Shown here: positions 34,201 to 44,936 of the stretch, one piece after another
Position numbering within the stretch: position 1 is the first letter of the stretch
Layout of the letters: every line of letters begins with the position of its first letter
Origin: Azospirillum sp. B21
GTDB lineage: Bacteria > Pseudomonadota > Alphaproteobacteria > Azospirillales > Azospirillaceae
Length of the DNA stretch: 64,000 nt
NCBI RefSeq assembly: GCF_008364825.1
Contig: NZ_VTTO01000021.1
Span: 1-64,000, forward strand
Direction: 5' to 3'
Translations under genes and position numbers: made by a program
The notes under the pieces: model-generated
Databases searched by the model: none
Seen by the model: the letters and a program-made list of their open reading frames with translations, nothing else
Told to the model about the DNA's origin: nothing

Positions 34201-35263
34201 GGGCGTTGCCGAGGTTGGTGTGGGTCTCGGCAAGGGCGGGATCGAGTGCCAGTGCCGTATGCCAAGTCCGCCATGCTTCCGCTGTTCGGCCGGCGGCATG
34301 GCGGGCGTTGCCCAGATTGTTCCACGCTCCGGCGAAATCGGAGCGGTGGCCGATTGCCTGCCGGTGCAGTGCCTCGGCTTCGGCATAGCGGCCTTGGGCG
34401 TTGCGGATGCTGCCGAGATTGTCCAGGGCGTCCGCATGGGCGGGCTCGATGGCGGTCGCCGCATCGAAGCAGGCGGCGGCATCGTCCAGCTGGCCAAGCT
34501 CTTTAAGACAAAGACCCAACCCATTGAGGCAGAACGCGTTCTTTGGGTCGAGCCGCAGCGTGTCGGCGTAGCGTTCGGCGGCCTCTTCCGTCCGTCCCGC
34601 CGCGTGGAGCGTAGCAGCCAATGCCGACAAGGTTGCGGGGTCGTTGCCGCCGCCGCCCAGTGTCGCGGCTACGCGCAGCGCGTCGGCTGCTTCCGTCATC
34701 CGTCCTAGATGACGCAGACTGACCGCAAGGTTGGTCCACGGGCGTGGATCGCCGGGCAGCAGTTCCGCCGCCTTCCCATGCGCCTCAAGCGCCTCTTCGG
34801 CCCGGCCAAGCCCTTGCAGGGCAGCGCCAAGGTTCAGGTGGGCATCGGCCAAGCCGGGTGACAGGCGTGCGGCCTCCGCATAATGGAAAGCCGCCTCCGA
34901 CAAGCGGTCCTGTACCGCCAGCACCAGCCCCAGATTGAAATGGGCGCCCACATGGCCGGGGTCGCACTCCAACGCCTGCCGCTGGGCCGCCTCCGCCTCG
35001 ACCACTCGGCCGAGCCGTTGCAGAACAATGCCGCGGTTGGCGTGATAGTCTGCAACCTGCGGGGCGAGCGAAACTGCTTTATCAATAAAAACAATAGATT
35101 GATCGTCTTTGTTGAGTTGGTGATTGAGAACGCCGAGCAGGTGCAGAGCGTCGGCATGATGCGGGTCCGCATCGAGAACCTGCCGATACAGCGGTTCGGC
35201 ATCTGCCAGGGCACCCGCCTGATGGTGACGAAGCGCCTCCGCGAAGCGGTCGGTGATGCTCAC
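31247..35263 (-). CDS. Double-module TPR-glycosyltransferase-like protein
   Basis: A 1338-residue protein built from two copies of one plan. TPR array about 1-480, glycosyltransferase-like domain about 485-770 (GRRLMIWGEQGVGDTILFSALCAEL; VGIGWRSQMM; VISPAMSVGELAGALGTPVWRFG), second TPR array about 775-1040, and second domain about 1050-1338 (GRSILVWGEQGLGDEILFG; VGICWRSSRM; VVTAPTSVGELAAALGVPVWRIG). The EQGxGDxILF and GELAxALGxPVWR motifs resemble heptosyltransferase-type GT9 folds. TPR-GT proteins commonly modify flagellin or surface proteins. Its start overlaps the stop of the related 667-residue gene (ATGA). A short AT-rich patch occurs near 35080-35115. Confidence 0.8.
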   Translation of the reverse strand: MSITDRFAEALRHHQAGALADAEPLYRQVLDADPHHADALHLLGVLNHQLNKDDQSIVFIDKAVSLAPQVADYHANRGIVLQRLGRVVEAEAAQRQALECDPGHVGAHFNLGLVLAVQDRLSEAAFHYAEAARLSPGLADAHLNLGAALQGLGRAEEALEAHGKAAELLPGDPRPWTNLAVSLRHLGRMTEAADALRVAATLGGGGNDPATLSALAATLHAAGRTEEAAERYADTLRLDPKNAFCLNGLGLCLKELGQLDDAAACFDAATAIEPAHADALDNLGSIRNAQGRYAEAEALHRQAIGHRSDFAGAWNNLGNARHAAGRTAEAWRTWHTALALDPALAETHTNLGNALRNGERFVDAERSQRRAILLDPLEARSRNNLGHLRQGRHDHAGAAACYRSALALEPAYGEAWSNLGLARQRLGDATGAERCYDRALCLRPDLSLSHFNKGLLRLEAGDLDRGWPGYAWRFGSGQVGQGRQPRAQPWRGEVLTGRRLMIWGEQGVGDTILFSALCAELAGRAVSTILEVDPRLVPLFARSFPTLRVRAETLDGQGREAMAIPDYDRHVPMGSLPRVLRRRLADFPPRPSWLVPDAALVERWRRRLEVLGPGLRVGIGWRSQMMTAERSTAYLPLDAWAPLFALPGIQWVVLQYGDVEAEVRQAEQRFGIPLHRWDDLDRKDDFDGVAALIAGLDLVISPAMSVGELAGALGTPVWRFGSRDWTQLGAKVRPWYPSMRLFQPRPGEPLSATLEDMARCLTRLAPKADLPSGGGSAKSGKALSEQAISLHRQGRLAEAAALHRKAVAADPLGPPGWTNGGLTLLGSGQAEAAIHWHRRALALNPAFAEAMGNLGVALQAGGTPLEAATLHRRAVRLRPHTAENWGNLAAALLADRRYGEAEAACTRAAALSPTLAGALITAAAALKGQGRFDAAARHSRRALRIVPVSAKGWSNLGMALAGLGLWSEALHAHRRAAALAPALPDILLNHGHTALMRGERRLARACAERTLRLASGRGEARMNRALLRLAEGDIARGWEDYAHRFAAGDAAPRRFCIPEWQGEDLAGRSILVWGEQGLGDEILFGTVLPDLVRQAERVIVECDQRLTGLFARALPEAEVRAPTPDHRIGSQDADVHAPMGTIAARLRPGLRHFPATSPFLTPDRTLAAAWRARLAALEPGLRVGICWRSSRMTADRAGAYSRIDQWEPLLTMPGITFVSLQYDEHAAERADALRRFGTILHHWPDLDQRNDLDGVAALIAGLDLVVTAPTSVGELAAALGVPVWRIGVGADDWSSLGTAVRPWFPSMELVGDPAGHDVALSTVAQRLRRLADAHRTTT

Positions 35264-37263
35264 AAACCACCTGCAGAAAGTTTTGCAAGCAACTGTGCCA
35301 CCTGAGGAATGGTTTCGCCAATGCCGATGCCGGCCTGGGGGTGGATGCAGCGCATGGTCGGGAACCAGGGACGCACCGCGGTGCCCAGCTGTGTCCAGTC
35401 CCGCCGGCCAATCCGCCAGACCGGCACGCCGAGCGCCGCTGCCATCTCTCCGGCGGAAGACGCTATTGTAACCGCCAGATCCAGGTTCGCCATCAGGGCT
35501 GCCGTGTTCTCCAGATCGCCGATCTGGTCCAGATCGGGCCAGCGGTGGATGCGCAGACCGAAGCTGTCCTCGACCGCCGCGATTTCGTCTTCGCGTCCGT
35601 CATATTGCAGGCTGACCGGATGCAGGCCCGGAAGGCGCAGCAGAGGCAGCCAATCCTCAAACACGGTGTAGGACTGACGGCGTTCGGTGGTGATGCGCTG
35701 GCTGGTCCAGGCGATGCCGACCGCCACACCGGGGCCGAGCGCATCCAGACGCTGCCTCCATGCCGCCGCCCGTTCCGGATCCGGCTTCAGCCAACCGGCG
35801 GGCGGCGTCGGAACTGGCGCCGTCCTCCACATCAGCCGCGGCAGCGAACCAAAGGGCAGATGGCAATCGGCATCGGTCGGCCGGCGTGTCGGGGCGCGAA
35901 TGATGCTGTCGGGAAAGGAGCGCTGGAACAGCGAGACTAGGCGCGGTTCGCATTCAACGATCGCGTCGGGATACCGGGCAATGGCCTGCGGCAGCAGGGC
36001 GCCGAACATGAATTCGTCACCCAGCCCCTGCTCCGCCCACAGCAGAAGGCGCCGGCCGGCGAGATCGTCGCCCTCCCATTCAGGGATGCCGAACGGTCGC
36101 TTGGGCCGCAGCCGGCCGGAGTCGAAGCGGGCGGCATAGTCCTCCCACCCCTCCGCCAGCCGCCCCTGGCGCAGGCGCAGGATGGCGCGGTTGAAACGGG
36201 CGAGCGCCTGCGCCGGATCGGCGTCGAGTGCACGGGTGAATTCCTCCTCCGCTCCATCCTCGTCGCCCGAATCCTGAAGGGCGAGTGCCAGATTGGTATG
36301 GGCGGCGGCATAGCCGGGGCGCTGGTCCAGCGCACTGCGCTGCAGATCGGCGGACTCCGTGGTTCGACCCTGCATGCGCCTGATGGTGCCGAGGTTGGTC
36401 ATCGCCTCCGCCATTTCCGGCGTCAGCCGCAGCGCGCGGGCGAAAGCCTCCGCCGCCGGTTCGATGCAATCGGCGTTTTGCAGGGCGAGACCGAAGGCGT
36501 TCCACGCTTCGGCATCCGCCGGTTCCAACGCCATATAGCGTCGATAGACTGGCTCGGAATCCTCACAGCGACGCTGGAGGCAACCGGCCAGCGCCAACGC
36601 CGCGGCAGCGTGGTCGGGTCGGCGGGCCAGTACGGCGCGCAGTGCCGCCTCACCCTCGTCGGCACGGCCGAGGTCGAGCAGAGCGAGACCCAATGCGGCG
36701 CGCGCCTCGGTCAGCATCGGGCTGGTTGCCAGCGCGTGGCGAAGCAACGGTTCCGCCTCCGCCGAACGGCCGAGGCTGCGCAGCACTGCGCCGAGATTGC
36801 CCTCCGCCTCCGCATAATCGGGGCGGGCGCGCAGGGCTGCCCGGTAGGCGGTTGCCGCCGCCTCCGCCTTTCCCTGGGCGTTCAGGGCATTGCCGAGCGT
36901 GTTGGCGGCTTCGGAAAACGGGTTGCGCAAGCGCATTGCATTGCGGGCCGCCCGCTCCGCCTCCGCCGAACGGCCAAGGGCCTGGAGGGCGTAGGCGAGG
37001 TTGGCGTGGTAATCGGGAACGTCGCGCTTGGCCGCCACCGCCTGTCCGATCAGGTCGGCGGCCTCTTCGAGACGGCCGGTCTGGCAGGCGATCATGCCCA
37101 ACAGATGGAGCGCGTCGGGATGGCGCGGCTGGGCGGCGATTGCTTGCCGATAGAGAGCTTCGGCGTCGGCCAAGCGGCCTGCCTGATGCAGCGGCACGGC
37201 TCGTCCCACCAGCGCCGCGGCATTGGCGGCGGCGGAGTTGCCGGATTTGCGCTGGTTGCTCAT
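35260..37263 (-). CDS. TPR-glycosyltransferase-like protein, single module
   Basis: A 667-residue relative of the downstream double protein: TPR repeats about 1-385 (AEALYRQAIAAQPRHPDALHLLGMIACQTGRLEEAADLI and so on) and one glycosyltransferase-like domain about 392-667 with GRRLLLWAEQGLGDEFMFG, VGIAWTSQRI, HRWPDLDQIGDLENTAALMANLDLAVT and GEMAAALGVPVWRIG. First gene of the minus-strand block; it is coupled to the next gene through an ATGA overlap. The two proteins may form one complex or act in sequence on the same target. The acceptor is unknown. Confidence 0.82.
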   Translation of the reverse strand: MSNQRKSGNSAAANAAALVGRAVPLHQAGRLADAEALYRQAIAAQPRHPDALHLLGMIACQTGRLEEAADLIGQAVAAKRDVPDYHANLAYALQALGRSAEAERAARNAMRLRNPFSEAANTLGNALNAQGKAEAAATAYRAALRARPDYAEAEGNLGAVLRSLGRSAEAEPLLRHALATSPMLTEARAALGLALLDLGRADEGEAALRAVLARRPDHAAAALALAGCLQRRCEDSEPVYRRYMALEPADAEAWNAFGLALQNADCIEPAAEAFARALRLTPEMAEAMTNLGTIRRMQGRTTESADLQRSALDQRPGYAAAHTNLALALQDSGDEDGAEEEFTRALDADPAQALARFNRAILRLRQGRLAEGWEDYAARFDSGRLRPKRPFGIPEWEGDDLAGRRLLLWAEQGLGDEFMFGALLPQAIARYPDAIVECEPRLVSLFQRSFPDSIIRAPTRRPTDADCHLPFGSLPRLMWRTAPVPTPPAGWLKPDPERAAAWRQRLDALGPGVAVGIAWTSQRITTERRQSYTVFEDWLPLLRLPGLHPVSLQYDGREDEIAAVEDSFGLRIHRWPDLDQIGDLENTAALMANLDLAVTIASSAGEMAAALGVPVWRIGRRDWTQLGTAVRPWFPTMRCIHPQAGIGIGETIPQVAQLLAKLSAGGL

Positions 37264-37351
37264 GCCCCGTGCCGATTTTGTTGGCTACGGGTAAGGGATA
37301 GCACGAATTGGGTGCGGTGGAAGGGGTATGGCGCTGCGCTTGCCCCTCCCC

Positions 37352-37470
37352 AACCCTCCCCCACCTTCGGTGGGAGAGGGAGTTGAGTGGCAGAGCGGCG
37401 GAAATCCCTCTCCCGCGATCAGACGGGACTTCGGCCGGCCGAGAGCGACGGAGGGTTAGGGTGGGGGCAA
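37352..37470. repeat. REP-like palindromic repeat, copy 2
   Basis: The first palindrome, centred on CACCTTCGGTG (37352-37380), is the exact reverse complement of the 29 bases at 4512-4540. A second imperfect palindrome with CCCTCTCCCGCGATCAGACG begins near 37409 and ends with GGAGGGTTAGGGTGGGGGC. Thus the two-palindrome unit occurs here in inverted orientation, between the maeB stop and the TPR gene start. Confidence 0.75.
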
Positions 37471-37480
37471 AAACCCCTTC

Positions 37481-39793
<2,313 letters not shown>

Positions 39794-39907
39794 CGGGTCT
39801 CTTCCTCCGGTTAACGAGATTTCAGTTAATTCTTTGCGTTCGCGTTACCTGATTGGCGGTTATAGCCCATTCGGACTGATGCGCCAACCATCGCCCACAA
39901 ACGGTGA

Positions 39908-39939
39908 GGGGACGATTCGAACCGAATCGAACCGTCCCC
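39908..39939. other. Compound stem-loop between dctA and maeB
   Basis: GGGGAC (39908-39913) pairs with GTCCCC (39934-39939), enclosing an inner stem GATTCG/CGAATC (39914-39919, 39923-39928). It lies about 100 bases past the dctA stop and before maeB. No T-run follows on the minus strand, so it may be an mRNA 3'-end element of dctA rather than a true terminator. Confidence 0.35.
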
Positions 39940-40033
39940 CTTACCTTACAGGATCCTTGGACGGGCCGGATGGATCATCTTTGGAATTTCCAAATCCGGC
40001 CCCGCATGTGTGACGCGTGTCTTTTGCGTATCG

Positions 40034-41350
40034 TCAGAGCCGGGCCAGCGCCGGCTCCTTGAAGTGCTGCTGGTACTCGGCGACCGCCTTGGTCTCGTCG
40101 AACTCGCCTTCCATCTTGGCGACGACGACGGTGGCGACGCCGTTGCCCACCAGATTGGTCAGGGCGCGGGCTTCCGACATGAAGCGGTCGACGCCCAGCA
40201 GCAGGGCCAGACCTTCGATCGGCAGCACGCCGGTTGCCGACAGGGTGGCGGCCAGCGTCACGAAGCCACCGCCGGTCACCGCCGCCGCGCCCTTGGAGGT
40301 CAGCATCAGGATGACCAGGATGTAGAGCTGCTGCCAGATCGTCAGGTCGACGTTGAAGGCCTGGGCGATGAAGATCGCGGCCATCGACAGGTAGATGGAG
40401 GTGCCGTCCAGGTTGAAGGAGTAGCCGGTGGGGATGACGAGGCCGACGACATGCTTGGAGCAGCCGAACTTCTGCATCTTCTCCATCATGCGCGGCAGCA
40501 CGGACTCCGAGGAGGAGGTGCCGAGCACGATCAGCAGTTCCTGGCGGATGTAGCGGATGAAGTTCCAGATGCTGAAGCCATAGGCCTTGGCGATGCCGCC
40601 CAGCACGACGAAGACGAAGATCGCCATCGTGATGTAGACCGACGCCATCAGCTGGCCGAGCGCGGTCAGCGAGGAGATGCCGTACTTGCCGATGGTGAAG
40701 GACATGGCACCGAAGGCGCCGACCGGGGCGACGCGCATCAGGATGCCGATCACGCCGAACAGGGCATGGCCGATCTTGTCGAAGATGTCCTCGACCACCT
40801 TGCCCTTCTGGCCCATGGCGGACAGCGCGACGCCGAACACCACGGCGAAGAACAGGATCTGCAGCATGTCGCCCTGAACGAAGGCGCCGACGACGTTGTC
40901 GGGCACGATGCCGACGACGAAGTCGATGAAGCCGTGCTCCTTAGCGGTCGTGGCGTATTTCTGCACCGAATCGGCCTGCAACTGGCCGGGCACGATGTTC
41001 ATGCCGGCGCCCGGACGCACGAGGTTGACGACCAGCAGGCCGATGCCGAGCGCGAAGGTGGTCACAACCTCGAAGTACAGCAGCGCCTTGCCGCCGACCT
41101 TGCCGACCTTCTTCAGGTTGCCGATCGAGGAGATGCCGGTCACGACCGTCAGGAAGACGATCGGGCCGATCACCATCTTGACCATCTTGATGAACAGATC
41201 GCCCAGCGGCTTCATCTGCACCGCGACGGACGGATAGAAATGGCCCAGCAGGATGCCGATGGTGATGGCGGTCAGAACCTGGAAGGTCAGGTTGGTGTAG
41301 AAGGGCTTCTTCGCCGTGCCCGGCCGGCCGGCGGTCGCTTCTGCGCTCAT
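40034..41350 (-). CDS. dctA: DctA, C4-dicarboxylate/proton symporter
   Basis: A 438-residue polytopic protein of the glutamate/dicarboxylate:cation symporter family. Signatures: LGDLFIKMVKMVIGPIVFLTVVTGI, the serine-rich re-entrant loop LIVLGTSSSESVLPRMMEKM, GYSFNLDGTSIYLSMAAIFIAQ and TSKGAAAVTGGGFVTLAATL. It takes up succinate, fumarate and malate. Start at 41350, with GAGGAGAG before it; the upstream frame extension lacks conserved sequence. A sigma-54 promoter and two DctD-like sites lie upstream, and dctBD is divergent. Confidence 0.95.
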   Translation of the reverse strand: MSAEATAGRPGTAKKPFYTNLTFQVLTAITIGILLGHFYPSVAVQMKPLGDLFIKMVKMVIGPIVFLTVVTGISSIGNLKKVGKVGGKALLYFEVVTTFALGIGLLVVNLVRPGAGMNIVPGQLQADSVQKYATTAKEHGFIDFVVGIVPDNVVGAFVQGDMLQILFFAVVFGVALSAMGQKGKVVEDIFDKIGHALFGVIGILMRVAPVGAFGAMSFTIGKYGISSLTALGQLMASVYITMAIFVFVVLGGIAKAYGFSIWNFIRYIRQELLIVLGTSSSESVLPRMMEKMQKFGCSKHVVGLVIPTGYSFNLDGTSIYLSMAAIFIAQAFNVDLTIWQQLYILVILMLTSKGAAAVTGGGFVTLAATLSATGVLPIEGLALLLGVDRFMSEARALTNLVGNGVATVVVAKMEGEFDETKAVAEYQQHFKEPALARL

Positions 41351-41460
41351 GCTACTCTCCTCGTGGCGTTCCTTGGAACGGCGTTCCTGGCGGGGTGCCC
41401 GTTCTTTCGTCCGGCTTTGGCGCCGGCTGGGCGGGCGGCCCCCAACTGATTGCCAGTGAA

Positions 41461-41476
41461 AGCAAGCGGTGGGCCA
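41461..41476 (-). promoter_or_regulatory. Sigma-54 promoter of dctA
   Basis: On the minus strand TGGCCCACCGCTTGCT matches the sigma-54 consensus TGGCACG-N4-TTGCW, with the essential GG and GC at the right ten-base distance and two mismatches. It would start transcription about 100 bases before the dctA ATG, as expected for a DctD-driven gene. Confidence 0.75.
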
Positions 41477-41518
41477 ATTGCTGAATCCAGCAACATCAAG
41501 CATTTGGTGAATGGCGGA

Positions 41519-41534
41519 GGGCGAGAATCCGCAC
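41519..41534. promoter_or_regulatory. Candidate DctD upstream activating site, proximal
   Basis: GGGCGAGAATCCGCAC matches 14 of 16 bases of the clearer dyad at 41553-41568. Centre-to-centre distance is 34 bases. It lies about 55 bases upstream of the sigma-54 promoter -24 element, at the usual place for an enhancer-binding activator. Confidence 0.55.
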
Positions 41535-41551
41535 GACAGGCGGCTTTCCGA

Positions 41552-41569
41552 TGTGCGAAAATCCGCACA
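41552..41569. promoter_or_regulatory. Candidate DctD upstream activating site, distal
   Basis: TGTGCGAAAATCCGCACA has six-base inverted arms (TGTGCG/CGCACA) around a six-base centre. With the related site at 41519 it forms a tandem pair between dctA and dctB, the arrangement known for DctD on dctA promoters. Confidence 0.65.
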
Positions 41570-41621
41570 CTTCACAGCGCTGCGGCATGCTTGTTGCGGC
41601 GCAGCATGACGAAAGACGCCG

Positions 41622-43466
41622 TTGCTTAGCAATTCGAACGACCCGGCGACAGATTCGACCGTCCAGTCCGTCGCTCCACCGGCACCCGCCCCGCCGTCCG
41701 GCGCGGCGCAGATGGTGGCGCGGGCGCTGGAACGACCGCGCCAGCTGCTGATGGCGGCGCTGCTGCTGGGCGTGCCGGTGGCGGCGGCTCTGGCGGCCGG
41801 CTGGGCGTCGTCGCTGGCGCAGGACGATTTGCGGGACAGTGCGCGGGCGCAGCTGACACTCTACAACGCCAATCTCCGTGCGGAGTTGGAGCGGCATGCC
41901 GCCGTTCCCCTGGCGCTGGCCCAGGATGCCGAGGTTCGCGCCCTGCTGGCCTATCCGTCGCCGGCGGCGATGGACCGGCTGAACCGCAAGCTGGAGGACA
42001 TCGCGCGGGCGTTGGACGCGCTGGCGCTCTATGTGATGGATGCCAAGGGCACGACGGTGGCGGCCAGCAACTGGAACGACGCCGCCAGTTTCGTGGGCGA
42101 GAATTTCTCCTACCGGCCCTATTTCCGCATGGCGATCGATCAGGGGGAGGGGCACCATTTCGCGCGGGGCACAACCTCGCTGGTGCCGGGCTACTACACC
42201 GCCAATCGGGTGGTGGCGGAAAACCGCACAGTGGGCGCGGTGGTGCTGAAACTGGGCTTCGACCGGCTGGAACGGGCCTGGGCGCCGGGGCAGGAAAAGC
42301 TGCTGGTGACCGACCGGGACGGGGTGGTCTTCATCACCAGCATGCCGTCCTGGCGCTATCACGCCCTGCCCCGCCGGCTGCCGATCAGCCTGCCGATCGT
42401 CCCGCAGGGCACCAGCGAAGGGCTGGACGTACTGCCCTGGGTGTTCGGTGGCGCGTCCGACCGCATCGCGCTGGAGGAGAAGGGCGGGCTCCGCCACTAT
42501 CTGCTGACCTCGGTTGCCATGCCCGGCGGCGATTGGACCCTGCACAGCCTGACCAGCCTCGATCCGGTCACCGCCCGCGCCTGGGTCGCCGGGCTGCTCG
42601 CCGCGGCAGTGGTGGCGATGGCCGCCCTCACCGCCTATGCCGTGGCCCTGCGCCGGGTGGCGTTGGTCGAGCGCATCGCCCTGCAGGAGGAATCGCGGGC
42701 GGAGCTGGAACGTCGGGTCGCCGCCGCCACCGCCGATCTGCGCGCGGCGGAAAACGAGCTGACCCAGGCGGCGAAGCTGGCTGCATTGGGCCAGATGTCG
42801 GCGGGCATCGCGCATGAGATCAACCAGCCGCTGGCCGCCATGCGCAGCTTCGCCGACAATGCGGTGGTTCTGCTGGAGCGCGGACGGATGGACGCGGTGC
42901 GCGGCAATCTGGCAGAGATCGCGGAGCTGACCGACCGCATGGCGGCCATCACCCGCCAGTTGAAGGGGTTCGCCCGCCGCGCCTCCGGCACGCTGGGGCC
43001 GGTGTCGGTTCATGCCGCCGTCGGGCAAGCCCTGGCGCTTCTGGAATCCAAACTCCGGCGGGACGACATCACGGTCGAGGTCGACCTGCCCGACCGGCCG
43101 GTCCGTGTGGTGGGCGAGGATGTGCGGCTGCAGCAGGTGCTGGTCAACCTGATCGGCAACGCGGCGGACGCCATGCGCGGCTGTCCGGTGCGCCGCCTGC
43201 GCATCGGGCTGGTCACGGCGGACGGGGAGGCGCTGCTGAGCCTCGCCGATACCGGCAGCGGCATCGCCGAGGCCGACCTGCCCCGCCTGTTCGTCCCCTT
43301 CTTCACCACCAAGGAGGCTGGTGAGGGGCTGGGGCTCGGCCTGTCGATCAGCCACGGCATCGTCGAGGATTTCGGCGGCAGCCTGACCGCCGCCAACCGG
43401 AACGGGAAGCCCGGCCAGGGCGCCGTCTTCACTTTGCGGCTCAAGACCACGGAGCAGCCTGCATGA
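41622..43466 (+). CDS. dctB: DctB, C4-dicarboxylate sensor histidine kinase
   Basis: A protein of up to 614 residues. Two membrane segments (about 40-60 and 320-345) flank a periplasmic PDC/Cache sensor domain (RDSARAQLTLYNANLRAELERHA; SWRYHALPRRLP). The kinase core has His398 in MSAGIAHEINQPLAAMRSFADNA, N box LVNLIGNAADAM, G1 LSLADTGSGIAEADLPRLFVPFFTTK and G2 GEGLGLGLSISHGI. It senses periplasmic dicarboxylates and phosphorylates DctD. The first in-frame start is a TTG at 41622 with a weak ribosome site; an ATG at 41712, just before the first span, is a real alternative. It overlaps dctD by four bases. Confidence 0.92.
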   Translation: MLSNSNDPATDSTVQSVAPPAPAPPSGAAQMVARALERPRQLLMAALLLGVPVAAALAAGWASSLAQDDLRDSARAQLTLYNANLRAELERHAAVPLALAQDAEVRALLAYPSPAAMDRLNRKLEDIARALDALALYVMDAKGTTVAASNWNDAASFVGENFSYRPYFRMAIDQGEGHHFARGTTSLVPGYYTANRVVAENRTVGAVVLKLGFDRLERAWAPGQEKLLVTDRDGVVFITSMPSWRYHALPRRLPISLPIVPQGTSEGLDVLPWVFGGASDRIALEEKGGLRHYLLTSVAMPGGDWTLHSLTSLDPVTARAWVAGLLAAAVVAMAALTAYAVALRRVALVERIALQEESRAELERRVAAATADLRAAENELTQAAKLAALGQMSAGIAHEINQPLAAMRSFADNAVVLLERGRMDAVRGNLAEIAELTDRMAAITRQLKGFARRASGTLGPVSVHAAVGQALALLESKLRRDDITVEVDLPDRPVRVVGEDVRLQQVLVNLIGNAADAMRGCPVRRLRIGLVTADGEALLSLADTGSGIAEADLPRLFVPFFTTKEAGEGLGLGLSISHGIVEDFGGSLTAANRNGKPGQGAVFTLRLKTTEQPA

Positions 43467-44833
43467 CCCGGTCCCTGTTGGATAGCATCGCCCATGACGA
43501 CGCCGGCAGCGTCCTGTTCGTCGACGACGAACGCGCGGTGAGGGTGGCCGGGCAGCAGGCGCTGGAACTGGCGGGGTTCGAAGTGACCGCCTGCGACGGG
43601 GCGGAGCGGGCGCTGCGCCATCTCGGCCGTGATTGGCCGGGCTGCCTCGTCACCGATGTGCGGATGCCGCAGATGGACGGGCTGGCCTTGTTGGCGCGGG
43701 TGCGCGAGATCGACCCCGACCTGCCCGTCATCCTGATCACCGGACATGGCGACGTGCCGATGGCGGTGGAGGCGATGCGCAACGGCGCCTATGATTTCCT
43801 GGAGAAGCCTTTCCCGTCCGACCGGCTGACCGAGATCGCCCGCCGCGCGGTGGAAAAGCGCCGGCTGGTGATGGAGAACCGCCGGCTGCGGGCGCAGATC
43901 GCCGGCGGTGCCGATCCCGCCGGAACCATCGTCGGCCGCACCCCGGGTATCGAGCGGCTGCGCACCACCATCGCCGCGGTCGCCGATACCGATGCCGACG
44001 TGCTGGTGTTCGGCGAGACCGGTACCGGCAAGGAGATGGTGGCCCGCGCGCTGCACGAGGCGAGCGGTCGGCGCAAGAACCCCTTCGTCGCGCTGAACTG
44101 CGGCGCCATGCCGGAATCGATCTTCGAGAGCGAGTTGTTCGGCCATGAGGCCGGCGCCTTCACCGGCGCCGCCAAGCGGCGCGTCGGCCGGATCGAGCAT
44201 GCCAGCGGCGGCACCCTGTTCCTGGACGAGATCGAAAGCATGCCGCTGTCGCTGCAGGTCAAGCTGCTGCGGGTGATCCAGGAACGGGTGGTCGAGCCGC
44301 TGGGATCGAACGAGCAGGTGCCGGTCGACCTGCGGGTGGTCGCCGCCACCAAGGCGGACCTGCGGCAGGCGGCGGATGCCGGGACGTTCCGTGCCGACCT
44401 CTATTACCGGCTGAACGTGGTGGTGCTGACCATCCCGCCGTTGCGCGAACGGCGCGACGACATCCCGCTGCTGTTCCAGCATTTCGTTGCTCAGGCCGCC
44501 ACACGGTACAACCGCGAACCGCGCGTGCCCACTCGCGAGCAGATGCAGCGTCTGATGAGCCAGGAATGGCCGGGCAATGTCCGCGAACTGCGCAACGCCG
44601 CCGACCGCTTCGTTCTGGGGCTGGAGGACGTGGCACCGGTGCCGGTGCCGGCACCGTCCACTCTGTCATTGGCCGAGCAGGTGGATCTGTTCGAAAAGGG
44701 GCTGATCCAGTCCGAACTCGCCCGTCATCGCGGCAGCGTGAAGGCCGCCATCGAAGCGCTGAACATTCCGCGCAAGACCTTCTACGACAAGTTGAAGCGT
44801 TACGGGCTGAGCCGCGACGATTTCCTCGAATGA
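43463..44833 (+). CDS. dctD: DctD, sigma-54-dependent response regulator
   Basis: A 456-residue NtrC-class activator: receiver domain with phospho-acceptor Asp65 (LVTDVRMPQMDG), AAA+ domain with Walker A GETGTGKE, the sigma-54 contact GAFTGA (231-236), Walker B GGTLFLDEIES, and a C-terminal Fis-type helix-turn-helix (SVKAAIEALNIPRKTFYDKLKRYGL). It activates dctA from sites in the divergent spacer. Its start overlaps dctB (ATGA). The nearby hairpin at 44852-44866 lacks a T-run, so the end of the transcript is unclear. Confidence 0.95.
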   Translation: MTRSLLDSIAHDDAGSVLFVDDERAVRVAGQQALELAGFEVTACDGAERALRHLGRDWPGCLVTDVRMPQMDGLALLARVREIDPDLPVILITGHGDVPMAVEAMRNGAYDFLEKPFPSDRLTEIARRAVEKRRLVMENRRLRAQIAGGADPAGTIVGRTPGIERLRTTIAAVADTDADVLVFGETGTGKEMVARALHEASGRRKNPFVALNCGAMPESIFESELFGHEAGAFTGAAKRRVGRIEHASGGTLFLDEIESMPLSLQVKLLRVIQERVVEPLGSNEQVPVDLRVVAATKADLRQAADAGTFRADLYYRLNVVVLTIPPLRERRDDIPLLFQHFVAQAATRYNREPRVPTREQMQRLMSQEWPGNVRELRNAADRFVLGLEDVAPVPVPAPSTLSLAEQVDLFEKGLIQSELARHRGSVKAAIEALNIPRKTFYDKLKRYGLSRDDFLE

Positions 44834-44851
44834 AAGCGGTAAGACATTTTA

Positions 44852-44866
44852 TACCCCATAAGGGGT
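44852..44866. other. Small hairpin after dctD
   Basis: TACCCC pairs with GGGGTA around a short loop, 20 bases past the dctD stop. The flanks are A/T-rich, but no T-run directly follows on the plus strand, so termination here is only possible. Confidence 0.35.
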
Positions 44867-44936
44867 AATAAAAGAGGTTTGCTATAGGAATGATGTTGCG
44901 TCAATTTGCCTGCCGTTGACCAACATTTCCGCGGCT

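Noticed and set aside
41496..43355. 619-codon minus-strand frame opposite dctB
   Set aside because: No domain; DctB on the plus strand explains the DNA.
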